64,000 nt of DNA. Origin: Eulemur rufifrons. Taxonomy: Eukaryota > Chordata > Mammalia > Primates > Lemuridae. Below the pieces are notes generated by a model, which worked only from the letters and a program-made list of their open reading frames with translations, ran no database searches and was not told the origin of the DNA. Both the position numbers and the translations under genes were made by a program. Shown here in pieces: positions 30,239 to 43,648 of this stretch. Each line of letters begins with the position of its first letter. The first letter of the stretch is position 1. The stretch covers positions 62,501-126,500 of the forward strand of contig NW_027182922.1 in assembly GCF_041146395.1 (NCBI RefSeq). Reading direction: 5' to 3'.

Positions 30239-33200
30239 TTCAGGACCTCTGTCAGATCGCTGGATTGTTTTTATTATCCACAGAGAAGAGTAGTGGGCAT
30301 GTGTTTGGCATGTGAAAAGTGCGGATTCTGTTTCGGAGAATTAAACAGGATCCGCATGGTCATCTCATTCCTTTAAGAATCCTTTGCTTCATCAGCTGGG
30401 ATTCCACCATGTTTCTATATACTCCTCTATGCGTGGGCACAGGTACCTGGCTTGTTCCAAGAAGTATGCTGGAGAGTTTTCAAATAAACCAGTACGTTGA
30501 AAATTATTTGCAAGTTTTCAGCGTTTGACCATAATTTTGATAACGTTTGTATGTGCCTCCTGAAACCCAAGAAGGCTGCGACGGACATAACTATGCTGAG
30601 GAGTAGCTGACTTGGTGTTGCCTATTTTTGTTAGTGGAGACTGACAAGAAGCCATTCTTCTAAGTATCATCCCACCACCATTTTTGCATTGATTTAAAAT
30701 GCAGGGAAATTTTGCAAGTTAGCATTATAATTAGTAGCTGGAGGGTACGGTTTTTTTTTTGTGTGGTCGATGTGGATGGGGGGGTCAGGCCCTCTGTCAG
30801 TTCGCTGGTTAGTTTTTATTATCCCCAGAGAGGAGAAGTGGGCATGTGTTTGGCAGGAGAAAAGGGCGGATTCTGTTTCAGAGAATTAACGATGATCCCC
30901 ATGGTCATCCCGTTCCTTTAATAATCCTTAACTTCATCAGCTGGAAATCCACCATGGTTCTATATACTCCTCTTTGCGTGGGAACAGGTAACTGGCTTGT
31001 TCCAAGTAGTATGCCGTAGAGCTTCTCAATTAACCACTACGTTGAAAATTATTTGCAGGTGTTCAGCTTTTCACCATAATTGTGATAACGTTTGTTTGTG
31101 CCTCCTGAAACCCAAGATGGCTGACACGAACATAACTATGCTGAGGCGTAGCTGACTTGGTTTTGCCTATTTTTGTTAGTGGAGACTGACAAGTATCCAC
31201 TCTTCTAAGTATCATCTCACCATCATTTTTCCATTGTTTAAAAATGCAGGAAAATTTTGCAAGTTAGCATTATAATTAGTAGCTGGAGGCTACGGTGTTT
31301 TTTTTTTTTTTTCCTGTGGGGTCGGTGTGGATGTGTTGGTCATGCCCTCTGTCAGTTCGCTGGTTTGTTTTTATTATCCCCAGAGAGGAGAAGTGGGTAT
31401 TAGTATGGCAGGTGAAAACTGCGGATCTGTTTCAGAGAATTAAACAGGATCCGCATGGTAATCCCGTTCCTTTAAGAATCCTTTACTTCATGAGCTGGGA
31501 ATCCACCATGGTTCTATATACTTCTCTATGCGTGGGCACAGGAAACTGGCTTGTTCCAAGAAGTATGCCTCAGAGCTTTTCAATTAACCAGTATGTTGAA
31601 AATCCTTTGCAGGTTTTCAGCGTTTCACCATAATTGTGATAACGTGTGTATGTGTCTCCTGAAACCCAATATTGCTGCCAAGGACATAAGTATCCTGAGG
31701 CGTAGCTGACTTCGTGTGGCCTATTTTTGTTAGTGGAGACTGACAAGAAGCCATTCTTCTAAGTATCATCCCACCATCATTTTTCCATTGTTTAAAAATG
31801 CAGGGAAATTTTGCAAGTTAGCATTATTATTAGTAGCTGGAGGGTACTTTTTTTTTTTTTTGTGGGGTCAGTGTGGATGGGTTGGTCAGACCATCTGTGA
31901 ATTCACTGGTTTCTTTTTATTATCCCCAGAGAGGAGAAGTGGGCATGTGTTTGGCAGGTGAAAAGTGCGGATTCTGTTTCAGAGAATTAAACAGGATCCG
32001 CATGGTCATCTCATTCCTTTAAGAATCCTTTGCTTCATCAGCTGGGATTCCACCATGTTTCTATATACTCTTCTATGCGTGGGCACAGGTACCTGGCTTG
32101 ACCCAAGAAGTATGCCGCAGATCTTTTCAATTAACCACTACGTTGAATATTATTTGCAGGTTTTCAGCGTTTCACCATAATTGTGATAACGTTTGTATGT
32201 GCCTCCTGAAACCCAAGAAGGCTGCGACGGACATAACTATGCTGAGGAGTAGCTGACTTGGTGTTGCCTATTTTTGTTAGTGGAGACAGACAAGAAGCCA
32301 TTCTTCTAAGTATCATCCCACCACCATTTTTGCATTGTTTTAAAATGCAGGGAAATTTTGCAAGTTAGCATTATAATTAGTAGCTGGAGGGTACGTTTTT
32401 TTTGTGTGTGTGGTCTATGTGGATGGGGGGGTCAGGCTCTCTGTCAGTTCGCTGGTTAGTTTTTATTATCCCCAGAGAGGAGAAGTGGGCATGTGTTTGG
32501 CAGGTGAAAAGGGCGGATTCTGTTTCAGAGAATTAACGATGATCCCCATGCTCATCCCGTTCCTTTAGTAATCCTTTACTTCATCAGCTGGAAATCCACC
32601 ATGGTTCTATATACTCCTCTTTGCGTGGGAACAGGTAACTGGCTTGTTCCAAGAAGTATGCCGCAGAGCTTTTCAATTAACCACTACGATGAAAATTATT
32701 TGCAGGTGTTCAGCGTTTCACCATAATTGTGATAACGTTTGTTTGTGCCTCCTGAAACCCAAGAAGGCTGCGACGGACATAACTATGCTGAGGAGTAGCT
32801 GACTTGGTGTTGCCTATTTTTGTTAGTGGACACTGACAAGAAGCCATTCTTCTAAGTATCATCCCACCACCATTTTTCCATTGTTTTAAAATGCAGGGAA
32901 ATTTTGTAAGTTAGCATTACAATTAGTAGCTGGAGGGTACGGTTTTTTTTTTGTGTGTGGTCGATGTGGATGGGGGGGTCAGGCCCTCTGTCAGTTTGCT
33001 GGTTAGTTTTTATTATCCCCAGAGAGAAGAAGTGGGCATGTGTTTGGCAGGTGAAAAGGGCGGATTCTGTTTCAGAGAATTAACGGTGATCCCCATGGTC
33101 ATCCCGTTCCTTTAATAATCGTTTACTTCATCAGCTGGAAATCCACCATGGTTCTATATACTCCTCTTTGCGTGGGAACAGGTAACTGGCTTGTTCCAAG

Positions 33201-34081
33201 AAGTATGCCGCAGAGCTTTTCAATTAACCACTACGTTGAAAATTATTTGCAGGTGTTCAGCGTTTCACCATAATTGTGATAACGTTTGTTTGTGCCTCCT
33301 GAAACCCAAGATGGCTGCCACGAACATAACGATGCTGAGGCGTAGCCTACTTGGTTTTGCCTATTTTTGTTAGTGGAGACTGACAAGAATCCATTCTTCT
33401 AAGTATAATTTCACCATCATTTTTCCATTGTTTAAAAATGCAGGAAAATTTTGCAAGTTAGCATTATAATTAGTAGCTGGAGGCTACGGTGTTTTTTTTT
33501 TTTTTTTCCTGTGGGGTCGGTGTGGATGTGTTGGTCAGGCCCTCTGTCAGTTCGCTGGTTTGTTTTTATTATCCCCAGAGAGGAAAAGTGGGTATTAGTA
33601 TGGCAGGTGAAAAGTGCGGATTCTGTTTCAGAGAATTAAACAGGATCCGCATGGTAATCTCGTTCCTTTAAGAATCCTTTGCTTCATGAGCTGGGAATCC
33701 ACCATGGTTCTATATACTTCTCTATGCGTGGGCACAGGAAACTGGCTTGTTAGAAGAAGTATGCCTCAGAGCTTTTCAATTAACCAGTATGTTGAAAATC
33801 CTTTGCAGGTTTTCAGCGTTTCACCATAATTGTGATAACGTGTGTATGTGCCTACTGAAACCAAATATGGCTGCTATGGACATAACTATGCTGAGCCTTA
33901 GCTTACTTGGTGTTGCCTATTTTTTTCAGTGGAGACTGACAAGAAGCCATTCTTCTAAGTATCATCCCACCATCATTTCTCCATTGTTTAAAAATGCAGG
34001 GAAATTTTGCAAATTGGCATTATAATTAGTAGCTGGAGGGTACTTTTTTTTTTGTGGGGTCGGTCAGGATGGGTGTTCAGG
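30239..34081 (+). repeat. Satellite I between proviruses A and B
   Basis: Remainder of the split A' monomer, then monomers in the order B, C, A, B, B, C and the start of A' (anchors near 30718, 31260, 31813, 32361, 32907, 33454, 34009). It contains the duplication crossover zone (31,486-31,567). The recurring frames of about 70 codons are not considered genes. Confidence 0.92.
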
Positions 34082-34871
34082 TGTTGAGCCTACGAATACT
34101 GAGTTGTAGAATTGCCCCCTGTATTTCTGGAGACAAGATTTGATTTCAGAAGTCAAATAAGGCTTTGCCTTAAGGAAAAGATAAATGTGTTAGTTCAACA
34201 GCTGCCTCGTCTCAGGAGGGCGTCTTGCTGGTCAGTAGAAGCTGCATCTCAAGGAGACAGCTGTAAACTGGGCCTTTGGTTCTCACCTGTTTTGAAAGAC
34301 AAGGCAGGCCTCCCTTAGGACCAAAGGTTGCTGGTGCTGCTGACAGGTGGACCCCCGGAGATGAGAGCTAATCAGATAGATATGCTAATGCCCAAGCCGG
34401 GCCCAGATGGAACCATGCGGTTCAAGTAATTAACACAAAGCACAGCCCATGTTGACTTCTGGGATCATCTCTGTCTCCAAGAACACAATCACCAGAGCCA
34501 AGATGTCTCTGTTTGTTGCTAAAGTAATAGCCTTATCATAAAACTTAGAAGTTTGCCCCAAGAAGATTTTATAACCCATTGTTCCCCTAGTTAGAGTTAG
34601 TTAAAGGATCTGTAGTAGACTTTTAGGAGACTTTGACCCTAAAGCAAACTGCCTGTTAGTATCAAAATCCCGTTGCCCCAGGCAACCGGAGCCTGTATGT
34701 ACCCTATATAATACCTGTGTGGAGTTTCAGTCGGGGAAATATTTGATGCGGGTAAAATATTTCCATCCGGATACCCTCCTTTATCTATTTTCATAAACTT
34801 TCACTTTATAAACAAAAAAAAAATAAAATAAAAAAGGACCTCTTTGCGGGGAGCGTAGCTAACTCCCCGCA
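34082..34871 (+). repeat. 5' LTR of provirus B, internally altered
   Basis: 790 bp with the A-rich replacement at 34814-34833. The primer site follows at 34875-34891 and the splice donor at 35006/35007. Confidence 0.9.
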
Positions 34872-34874
34872 AAC

Positions 34875-34891
34875 TGGCGTAGTCGGCAGGA
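34875..34891 (+). other. Primer binding site, tRNA-Ser type (provirus B)
   Basis: The same 17 bases as in copy A, followed likewise by CACTCGG, where complementarity to the tRNA ends. Confidence 0.8.
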
Positions 34892-35060
34892 CACTCGGAT
34901 AGGGTCTTGAAGGCAAAAGGCTTTGCTCGAGCGAAGAGTTCCCGAATTGCATCGCAAGGGACCTGGAGTGGATTGAAAGTCGCGCGCGCGTCTTACCTAG
35001 TGAGAGGTAAGTGAACATCTCCAGGGCAAAGTAAATTATTATTCTGTCCGGATTAAAATA

Positions 35061-36153
35061 ATGAGGAAGACTATCTTTTCTGAGTATGTGGAATTGTTGA
35101 GAGCTTATTAAAGAGTACTAGAGTAATTGCCAAAAAGAAAAATCTCGAGAAATTGTTAATTTAATTTCCAAGCACTGTGATTGGTTCCCACCTCCGGGTG
35201 AGTTCAAGCTGCAGCAAAAGTAGTTGGCGCTGAAAACATTATGAAAAGCGCTCCGAAAATAAATAAATAAATAAATAAATTAAATTTCTCTATGTATTTA
35301 AAAGCTCTGCTCTTTAATTTCTCAAGCTCTACAGCTGTTTCATTCTAACTCAGAATTCTCTTTTAGCGAGACGGAGGATATCCATCCTAAAATAAGCTTA
35401 GTAAAAGATCTGGAGCCTGTTTTTAGCAGAAAAGAGAAGGTCAATTGGGACCTTCCGTCTGCATTGGGCCAGGATAAGACAAAGCCAATAAAAGTAGGTA
35501 CCGACCCTCTTCTCGGGTCTATAGAAAATATAGAAAAGAGAAAAAGAAAGAATTCTAAAGGAGAACTTTCACTTTAAGAGCTCTCTGCGCGGCTCAAGTC
35601 AGCCGCTTTAAGCTTGGGAACCACTACTCTCCAATGCAAATGATTCCCTGAAGCATGATCCACCGTTGAGAGAGGCTGTTAAAAAAAAAAAAAACTTTTA
35701 AAGAACAAACTAAGATCTTAGAAAAGATGATCAGGTTATTGCTCAAATTCAACAGTGCTGTATTAGAACATAAGAGAAGATAGCTTCTCCTAAACAGTCT
35801 GTGTTTTCTTGTGTAAGATGTTAAAGAAAATGTTAATGAAACTTATGTAGATTTTATCACTAGATTACAAGATGTGCAAAAAACGGTTAGTCCGCCTGAC
35901 TTAAAAAATTTAATATTACATATATTGGCTTTTAATAATACTAATTCAAAATGTTAGCGGCTTTTACATCCGCCGCTCAAAAAAAAAAAAAAAGGGTTTC
36001 GCCGAAAAGTTAAATCAGAGGCTTTTAAAATACAAATGTTGGCTGAGGCTAGCAGTGGGAAAGGCATTCCCAGAAAGCAAAAAACTGTCGTAAAATGTCT
36101 CGATTACGTCCGTAAAGGACATTTTGGAAAAAAAAAAAAAAATTATAAACAAC
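35061..36153 (+). pseudogene. gag: gag remnant, provirus B
   Basis: The same broken start (Arg as second residue), early stop, capsid-like relic and single decayed zinc knuckle as in copy A. A-run lengths look equal, so no independent decay is visible since duplication. Confidence 0.7.
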
Positions 36154-36157
36154 TTTC

Positions 36158-36851
36158 CGGACCTTTTATCACTGACCGGAGCTCTCTTACCTTAAAAGGG
36201 ATTTCAGTACATTTGGGTATAGTTGATTCAGATTACTCAGGAAAAATTTCAGTTAATGATGAGTTCCAATTTTGATTATCTTATTCAGGCTAGAGACCGT
36301 ATTGCACAACTTCTATTGTTACCTTATATACAGAAGTTCTAAGGCAAGGAGGTTTTGGGAGCACTGGAACTAAAGTGTATTGGCAAGCTTTAATTAATGA
36401 CCAGAGACCTCAATTAGAGATTAAGTTAAATGGCAAATCTTTTGTTGGACTTGTAGATACTGGGGCTGATGTTACAATTATTTCTAAAAGTTTTTGGCCA
36501 AAGGCTTGGCCTTTACAAGAAGTTCCTACTGTTCTTACCGGAATAGGAACGATGACTGACATATTTCAAAGTCGACAAATTTTAAATTGTTCAGGTCCTG
36601 ATGGACAGACAGCCACTTTAAAACCTTACGTGGCTAACATCACTATTAATTTGTGGGGAAGAGATTTGTTACAGCAATGGGGAGCATACATCAATATACC
36701 TAATACATCTGCTCCTGCTAAACAGATTATGTTAAATATGAATTATAACCCTTGTTTTGGTTTGGGTAAAAGGAGCCAAGGGGCTAAGACTTTCGAGGCA
36801 CCAAAGGCACATACTTCTCGGCATGGTTTATGCTATCCAAATTTTGGATAG
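36158..36851 (+). pseudogene. pro: dUTPase-protease (pro) remnant, provirus B
   Basis: A shifted and stopped dUTPase relic, then an open aspartic protease with the DTGAD active site at 36456 onward and a glycine-rich tail. Its 158-codon translated segment is residue-for-residue equal to copy A. Confidence 0.88.
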
Positions 36852-37944
36852 CGGCCACTGCTGCTGAAAAGCACCATTATGCTCTGGCTTTAAATTGGAT
36901 ATCACAAAAGCCTATATGGACAGAGCAGTGGCCACTAAACCAAGAAAAATTGGGTGCTCTTCAAATATTAGGAGAAGAACAATTACAAGCAGGACATATA
37001 GAGGAGTCCACCAGTCCGTGGAATTCTCCTATATTTGTTATTAAAAAGAAATCTGGCAAATGGCAAATGTTAACTGATTTAAAAATAATCAATATAATTA
37101 TACAATTAATAATCAAGCCAAACGTATTGTTTCTCATTGTCCCACTTGTCAATTAATTAATCAGCTTAAATTTTCTGCAGGACTTAATCCTCGAGGTCTC
37201 TCGCCAAATGAATTATGGCAAATGGATGTTACTCATATTCCTAAATTTGGCAAGTTAGGTATTGTACGTGTTACTGTAGATACTTATTCCAGTCTTATTA
37301 TGGCTACTCCATCCTCTGGAGAAACTGTTAGACATGTACTTTCACGTTTACACTCCTGTTTTGTATAAATGGGAGTCCCAGCCACCATTAAAACTGACAA
37401 TGGCCCTGCTTACACTAGTCATTCTTTTGCAGCTTTTTATATTAAATGAGACATCAAGCACATTACTGGCATTCCTTATAATCCTCAAGGACAAGGTATT
37501 ATAGAACGTACACATCAAACTTTAAAAAACATGTTATTAAAACAAAAAGGGGGAGGTAGACAGTCTCCCAAAGACAGAATAAATCAAGCCTTATTTACCT
37601 AAAATTTTTTGAATATTCATAAGGAAGATAAATTAACAGCAATAGAAAAGCATTGGAATGGGAGTCCACAATCAGACTCTTTCCCTCACCAGCCTATCTG
37701 GTGGAAAGATAATGTAGAAAATAAATGGAAAAAAGGATGGGCAAAGGTGTGGGGGAGAGTTTTTGCTTGTGTTTTGACAGATGACAGACCAACAGTCTGG
37801 ATTCCAAGCAGAAGAATCAAACCCAGAGTGGAAACTCAAGGGGAAAAAGCAGAAGACACGTCAGGCACAGACCATGACGTGGGGACAGCTGAAGAGAACA
37901 TACAAAGAAGCAGACAAGATATTGAACCGGACATTTGTACCTAA
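36830..37944 (+). pseudogene. pol: pol remnant (RT start plus integrase), provirus B
   Basis: The same RT-to-integrase deletion junction (near 37,090-37,100). DD35E residues are at 37225, 37396 and 37504, and stops at 37366, 37447 and 37600. RT catalytic core and RNase H are missing. Confidence 0.9.
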
Positions 37945-39414
37945 AACGTCTGTAAATCTTTTTCTTGCCATGATCTGCGTGGTGAGCATGGTGGTAAGAG
38001 TGTCTGGCAACCAGACACATCACTATTGGGCATTCTAAAATTGCACCCACAGATATACCCCTTTGTAAGAAAGTAATAATTTCTGATCCTAAAACTTGGG
38101 TACAATGGGACAATTATAGAGCTCACACGGGGCGCATTCTTGCTGGGTCCACATCTTATGGTGTTGTCCTAGACTGGAGTCCCTATGGACATCCTGCCTC
38201 CTCTCACAATTTTAAAAAGCTTCATTGGAATAAAACTGCCACCTCGATGTCTGTAAAAGACACTGACCTTAAAAGTCATATTACATGGCTCAATGATGGT
38301 ATGAGCTCTCCAGCTCCTCATATTTTAGATGGCCCTATTCATGATCAATTGTGGAAAATATCAGCTGCTTTGCACCCTTTGCAGGCCTGGATTAGCACAC
38401 ACACTGGATACAAACAATAGCCGAGAATGGACTTTTAATTTAAATTCTACTCATTATATTCAAGTTTGTGTTAGACTGCCTTACTTATTTATGATTGGAC
38501 ATGCTGTTTATAAAGAACCTTCTTTCCTAGTGACCTGTGACAACTGTTCTTATTATACCTGTATTAAGAATTCTATAAAGTTCAACCCTTATAAAGAAAC
38601 ACTTTATATTTTCAAAGCCAGAACAGGACTGTGGTTACCTGTTAAAATGAATAGAGTCTGGCAAGAAACACCAGCAATGTTCCTTTTGGATAAACTACTT
38701 AACCACATTCTTAAACGTACAAAAAGATTTATTGGTCTCTTAATAGCAGCTATTTTGGGAATCATTGCTGTCACTGCTTCTGCGGCCACCGCAGGTGTGG
38801 CTCTACATCAGACCGTTCAGACCACTGAATTTGTTCAAAACTGGCACCATGATTCAAATCAATTATGGTCTACACAAAATCAAATTGACTCTAAATTAGC
38901 TACTCAAGTGGCTGACTTACAGCAAGCAGTCACCTTGTTGGGAGACCAGGTTATAAGGCTACAAAAGCAACTTAGACTTCGTTGTGATTGGAATATCACT
39001 CAATTTTGTGTTACACCTCATATATATAATCAAACCCGGTTTCCTTGGGAAAACATCAAAAAACATCTACTTAATCAAGGAAATCTGACTGAAGAGATTA
39101 AAAATTTACAACAAGAAATATTAAGTACCTTCAGTCACAAACGTAAATTGCTCTCTGAAGCTGACATTATTGATGACATCTCTTCAGGTTTGGAGTCAGC
39201 TGATCCACTTTATCAGATCTATGGGAGTTCCACTATTGTAACTTTTAGCATTATTTTAATCCTTTGCTTGTGTTTATTTATAGTCTGGAGAAAACTCCGA
39301 AGCAGACAAGAATCCAGAGACCAACTCCTCGCTGTGATGGCTGTCCAACTCCATCACCTTTCTTCAAAAAATAAAAAAGGGGGAGATGTTGAGCCTAAGA
39401 ATACTGAGTTGTAG
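37781..39414 (+). pseudogene. env: env remnant with open transmembrane subunit, provirus B
   Basis: The leader is in one frame, the partial surface subunit in a second, and the transmembrane subunit in a third (cleavage site at 38716-38727). The 361-codon open stretch is identical to copy A and again ends 28 bases inside the LTR. Confidence 0.88.
39373..39386 (+). other. Polypurine tract, provirus B
   Basis: AAAAAAGGGGGAGA immediately before the LTR TG. Confidence 0.9.
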
Positions 39415-40351
39415 AAATGCCCCCTGTATTTCTGGAGACAAGATTTGATTTCAGAAGTCAAATAAGGCTTTGCCTTAAGGAAAAGATAAATGTGTTAGTT
39501 CAAAAGCTGCCTCGTCTCAGGAGGGTGTCTTGCTGGTCAGTAGAAGCTGCATCTCAAGGAGACAGCTGTAAACTGGGCCTTTGGTTCTCACCTGTTTTGA
39601 AAGACAAGGCAGGCCTCCCTTAGGACCAAAGGTTGCTGGTGCTGCTGACAGGTGGACCCCCGGAGATGAGAGCTAATCAGATAGATATGCTAATGCCCAA
39701 GCCGGGCCCAGATGGAACCATGCGGTTCAAGTAATTAACACAAAGCACAGCCCATGTTGACTTCTGGGATCATCTCTGTCTCCAAGAACACAATCACCAG
39801 AGCCAAGATGTCTCTGTTTGTTGCTAAAGTAATAGCCTTATCATAAAACTTAGAAGTTTGCCCCAAGAAGATTTTATAACCCATTGTTCCCCTAGTTAGA
39901 GTTAGTTAAAGGATCTGTAGTAGACTTTTAGGAGACTTTGACCCTAAAGCAAACTGCCTGTTAGTATCAAAATCCCGTTGCCCCAGGCAACCGGAGCCTG
40001 TATGTACCCTATATAATACCTGTGTGGAGTTTCAGTCGGGGAAATATTTGATGCGGGTAAAATATTTCCATCCGGATACCCTTCTTTATCTATTTTCATA
40101 AACTTTCACTTTATAAACTATATCTTTGGCTCTGTGTATTATTATTGCCATTACTTTATATTTTTATTTCTGTTTCCTACTATATTTTTCATCCTTTGGG
40201 ATGACCCCTGCCTGAGAGACCTGATCGGAAGAAGAAACCTCTTTGCAGGGAGCGTAGCTAACTCCCTGCAAACTGGCGTAGTCAACTTAGAGATCTGATC
40301 AGAACAAAGAGAAAAGGACCTCTTTGCGGGGAGCGTAGCTAACTCCCCGCA
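39387..40351 (+). repeat. 3' LTR of provirus B (full form)
   Basis: 965 bp with two U5 hairpins. The upstream one is at 40242-40272 with its primer-site fragment at 40274-40283. The TATA box is at 40010-40016. Confidence 0.92.
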
Positions 40352-43300
40352 TTCAGGACCTCTGTCAGATCGCTGGATTGTTTTTATTATCCACAGAGAA
40401 GAGTAGTGGGCATGTGTTTGGCATGTGAAAAGTGCGGATTCTGTTTCGGAGAATTAAACAGGATCCGCATGGTCATCTCATTCCTTTAAGAATCCTTTGC
40501 TTCATCAGCTGGGATTCCACCATGTTTCTATATACTCCTCTATGCGTGGGCACAGGTACCTGGCTTGTTCCAAGAAGTATGCTGGAGAGTTTTCAAATAA
40601 ACCAGTACGTTGAAAATTATTTGCAAGTTTTCAGCGTTTGACCATAATTTTGATAACGTTTGTATGTGCCTCCTGAAACCCAAGAAGGCTGCGACGGACA
40701 TAACTATGCTGAGGAGTAGCTGACTTGGTGTTGCCTATTTTTGTTAGTGGAGACTGACAAGAAGCCATTCTTCTAAGTATCATCCCACCACCATTTTTGC
40801 ATTGATTTAAAATGCAGGGAAATTTTGCAAGTTAGCATTATAATTAGTAGCTGGAGGGTACGGTTTTTTTTTTGTGTGGTCGATGTGGATGGGGGGGTCA
40901 GGCCCTCTGTCAGTTCGCTGGTTAGTTTTTATTATCCCCAGAGAGGAGAAGTGGGCATGTGTTTGGCAGGAGAAAAGGGCGGATTCTGTTTCAGAGAATT
41001 AACGATGATCCCCATGGTCATCCCGTTCCTTTAATAATCCTTAACTTCATCAGCTGGAAATCCACCATGGTTCTATATACTCCTCTTTGCGTGGGAACAG
41101 GTAACTGGCTTGTTCCAAGTAGTATGCCGTAGAGCTTCTCAATTAACCACTACGTTGAAAATTATTTGCAGGTGTTCAGCTTTTCACCATAATTGTGATA
41201 ACGTTTGTTTGTGCCTCCTGAAACCCAAGATGGCTGACACGAACATAACTATGCTGAGGCGTAGCTGACTTGGTTTTGCCTATTTTTGTTAGTGGAGACT
41301 GACAAGTATCCACTCTTCTAAGTATCATCTCACCATCATTTTTCCATTGTTTAAAAATGCAGGAAAATTTTGCAAGTTAGCATTATAATTAGTAGCTGGA
41401 GGCTACGGTGTTTTTTTTTTTTTTTCCTGTGGGGTCGGTGTGGATGTGTTGGTCATGCCCTCTGTCAGTTCGCTGGTTTGTTTTTATTATCCCCAGAGAG
41501 GAGAAGTGGGTATTAGTATGGCAGGTGAAAACTGCGGATCTGTTTCAGAGAATTAAACAGGATCCGCATGGTAATCCCGTTCCTTTAAGAATCCTTTACT
41601 TCATGAGCTGGGAATCCACCATGGTTCTATATACTTCTCTATGCGTGGGCACAGGAAACTGGCTTGTTCCAAGAAGTATGCCGCAGAGCTTTTCAATTAA
41701 CCAGTATGTTGAAAATCCTTTGCAGGTTTTCAGCGTTTCACCATAATTGTGATAACGTCTGTATGTGTCTCCTGAAACCCAATATGACTGCCAAGGACAT
41801 AAGTATGCTGAGGCGTAGCTGACTTCGTGTTGCCTATTTTTGTTAGTGGAGAGTGACAAGAAGCCATTCTTCTAAGTATCATCCCACCATCATTTTTCCA
41901 TTGTTTAAAAATGCAGGGAAATTTTGCAAGTTAGCATTATAATTAGTAGCTGGAGGGTACTGTTTTTTTTTTTTTTTTGTGGGGTCAGTGTGGATGGGTT
42001 GGTCAGGCCATCTGTCAATTCACTGGTTTGTTTTTATTATCCCCAGAGAGGAGAAGTGGGCATATATTTGGCAGGTGAAAAGTGCGGATTCTGTTTCAGA
42101 GAATTAAATAGGATCCGCATGGTCATCTCATTCCTTTAAGAATCCTTTGCTTCATCAGCTGGGATTCCACCATGTTTCTATATACTCCTCTATGCGTGGG
42201 CACAGGTACCTGGCTTGTTCCAAGAAGTATGCTGAGAGTTTTCAAATTAACCAGTACGTTGAAAATTATTTGCAGGTTTTCAGCGTTTCACCATAATTTT
42301 GATAACGTTTGTATGTGCCTCCTGAAACCCAAGAAGGCTGCCACGGACATAACTATGCTGAGGAGTAGCTGACTTGGTGTTGCCTATTTTTGTTAGTGGA
42401 GACAGACAAGAAGCCATTCTTCTAAGTATCATCTCACCACCATTTTTCCATTGTTTTAAAATGCAGGGAAATTTTGCAAGTTAGCATTATAATTAGTAGC
42501 TGGAGGGTACGGTTTATTTTTGTGTGTGGTCGATGTGGATCGGGGGGTCAGGCCCTCTGTCAGTTCGCTGGATAGTTTTTATTATCCCCAGAGAGGAGAA
42601 GTGGGCATGTGTTTGGCAGGAGAAAAGGGCGGATTCTGTTTCAGAGAATTAACGATGATCCCCATGGTCATCCCGTTCCTTTAATAATCCTTTACTTCAT
42701 CAGCTGGAAATCCACCATGGTTCTATATACTCCTCTTTGCGTGGGAACAGGTAACTGGCTTGTTCCAAGAAGTATGCCGCAGAGCTTTTCAATTAACCAC
42801 TACGTTGAAAATTATTTGCAGGTGTTCAGCGTTTCACCATAATTGTGATAACGTTTGTTTGTGCCTCCTGAAACCCAAGATGGCTGCCACGAACATAACG
42901 ATGCTGAGGCGTAGCTGACTTGGTTTTGCCTATTTTTGTTAGTGGAGACTGACAAGAAACCATTCTTCTAAGTATCATCTCACCATCATTTTTCCATTGT
43001 TTAAAAATGCAGGATAATTTTGCAAGTTAGCATTATAATTAGTAGCTGGAGGCTACGTTGTTGTTTTTTTTTTTTTCCTGTGGGGTCGGTGTGGATGTGT
43101 TGGTCAGGCCCTCTGTCAGTTCGCTGGTTTGTTTTTATTATCCCCAGAGAGGAGACGTGGGTATTAGTATGGCAGGAGAAAACTGCGGATCTGTTTCAGA
43201 GAATTAAACAGGATCCGCATGGTAATCCCGTTCCTTTAAGAATCCTTTGCTTCATGAGCTGGGAATCCACCATCGTTCTATATACTTCTCTATGCTTGGC

Positions 43301-43648
43301 ACAGGAAACTGGCTTGTTCCAAGAAGTATGCCTCAGAGCTTTTCAATTAACCAGTATGTTGAAAATCCTTTGCAGGTTTTCAGCGTTTCACCATAATTGT
43401 GATAACGTGTGTATGTGCCTACTGAAACCAAATATGGCTGCTATGGACATAACTATGCTGAGCCGTAGCTGACTTGGTGTTGCCTATTTTTTTCAGTGGA
43501 GACTGACAAGAAGCCATTCTTCTAAGTATCATCCCACCATCATTTCTCCATTGTTTAAAAATGCAGGGAAATTTTGCAAATTGGCATTATAATTAGTAGC
43601 TGGAGGGTACTTTTTTTTTTGTGGGGTCGGTCAGGATGGGTGTTCAGG
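40352..43648 (+). repeat. Satellite I between provirus B and the solo LTR
   Basis: The split A' remainder, then B, C, A, B, C and the next A' up to the solo LTR. One B fewer than the corresponding run after provirus A. The end of the 10.1-kb duplication falls at about 41,680 inside the C monomer. Confidence 0.9.

Larger units (their letters stand above)
21373..31567 (+). repeat. Tandem duplication copy A (satellite plus provirus)
   Basis: Matches copy B at an offset of 10,113 bp (10,112 within one stretch, from a T-run length change). Sequence before about 21,372 (TTTGCTTC against TTTACTTC at the homologous place) is less alike. Differences seen inside are few, for example C at 22878 against G at 32990. 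Long ERV frames translate identically in both copies. Confidence 0.85.
34082..40351 (+). mobile_element. Betaretrovirus-like endogenous provirus, copy B
   Basis: The duplicate of provirus A at exactly +10,113 bp, with the same stops, deletions, A-runs and 5' LTR alteration. The target duplication TTCAGG is at 34076-34081 and 40352-40357. Because the flanking satellite is duplicated too, it is a segmental copy and not a second integration. Identity is so high that recent duplication, or a false duplication in assembly, must be considered. Confidence 0.93.
31486..41680 (+). repeat. Tandem duplication copy B (satellite plus provirus)
   Basis: The homologue of copy A. The match ends near 41,680, where ATGCCGCAGAGC stands against ATGCCTCAGAGC. 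The 82-bp overlap of copies A and B at 31,486-31,567 marks the crossover zone, inside a C-type monomer. Confidence 0.8.

Noticed and set aside
23969..40351. Two independent proviral integrations
   Set aside because: Same insertion base, same target duplication, the same private defects and duplicated flanking satellite show one integration and a later segmental duplication.
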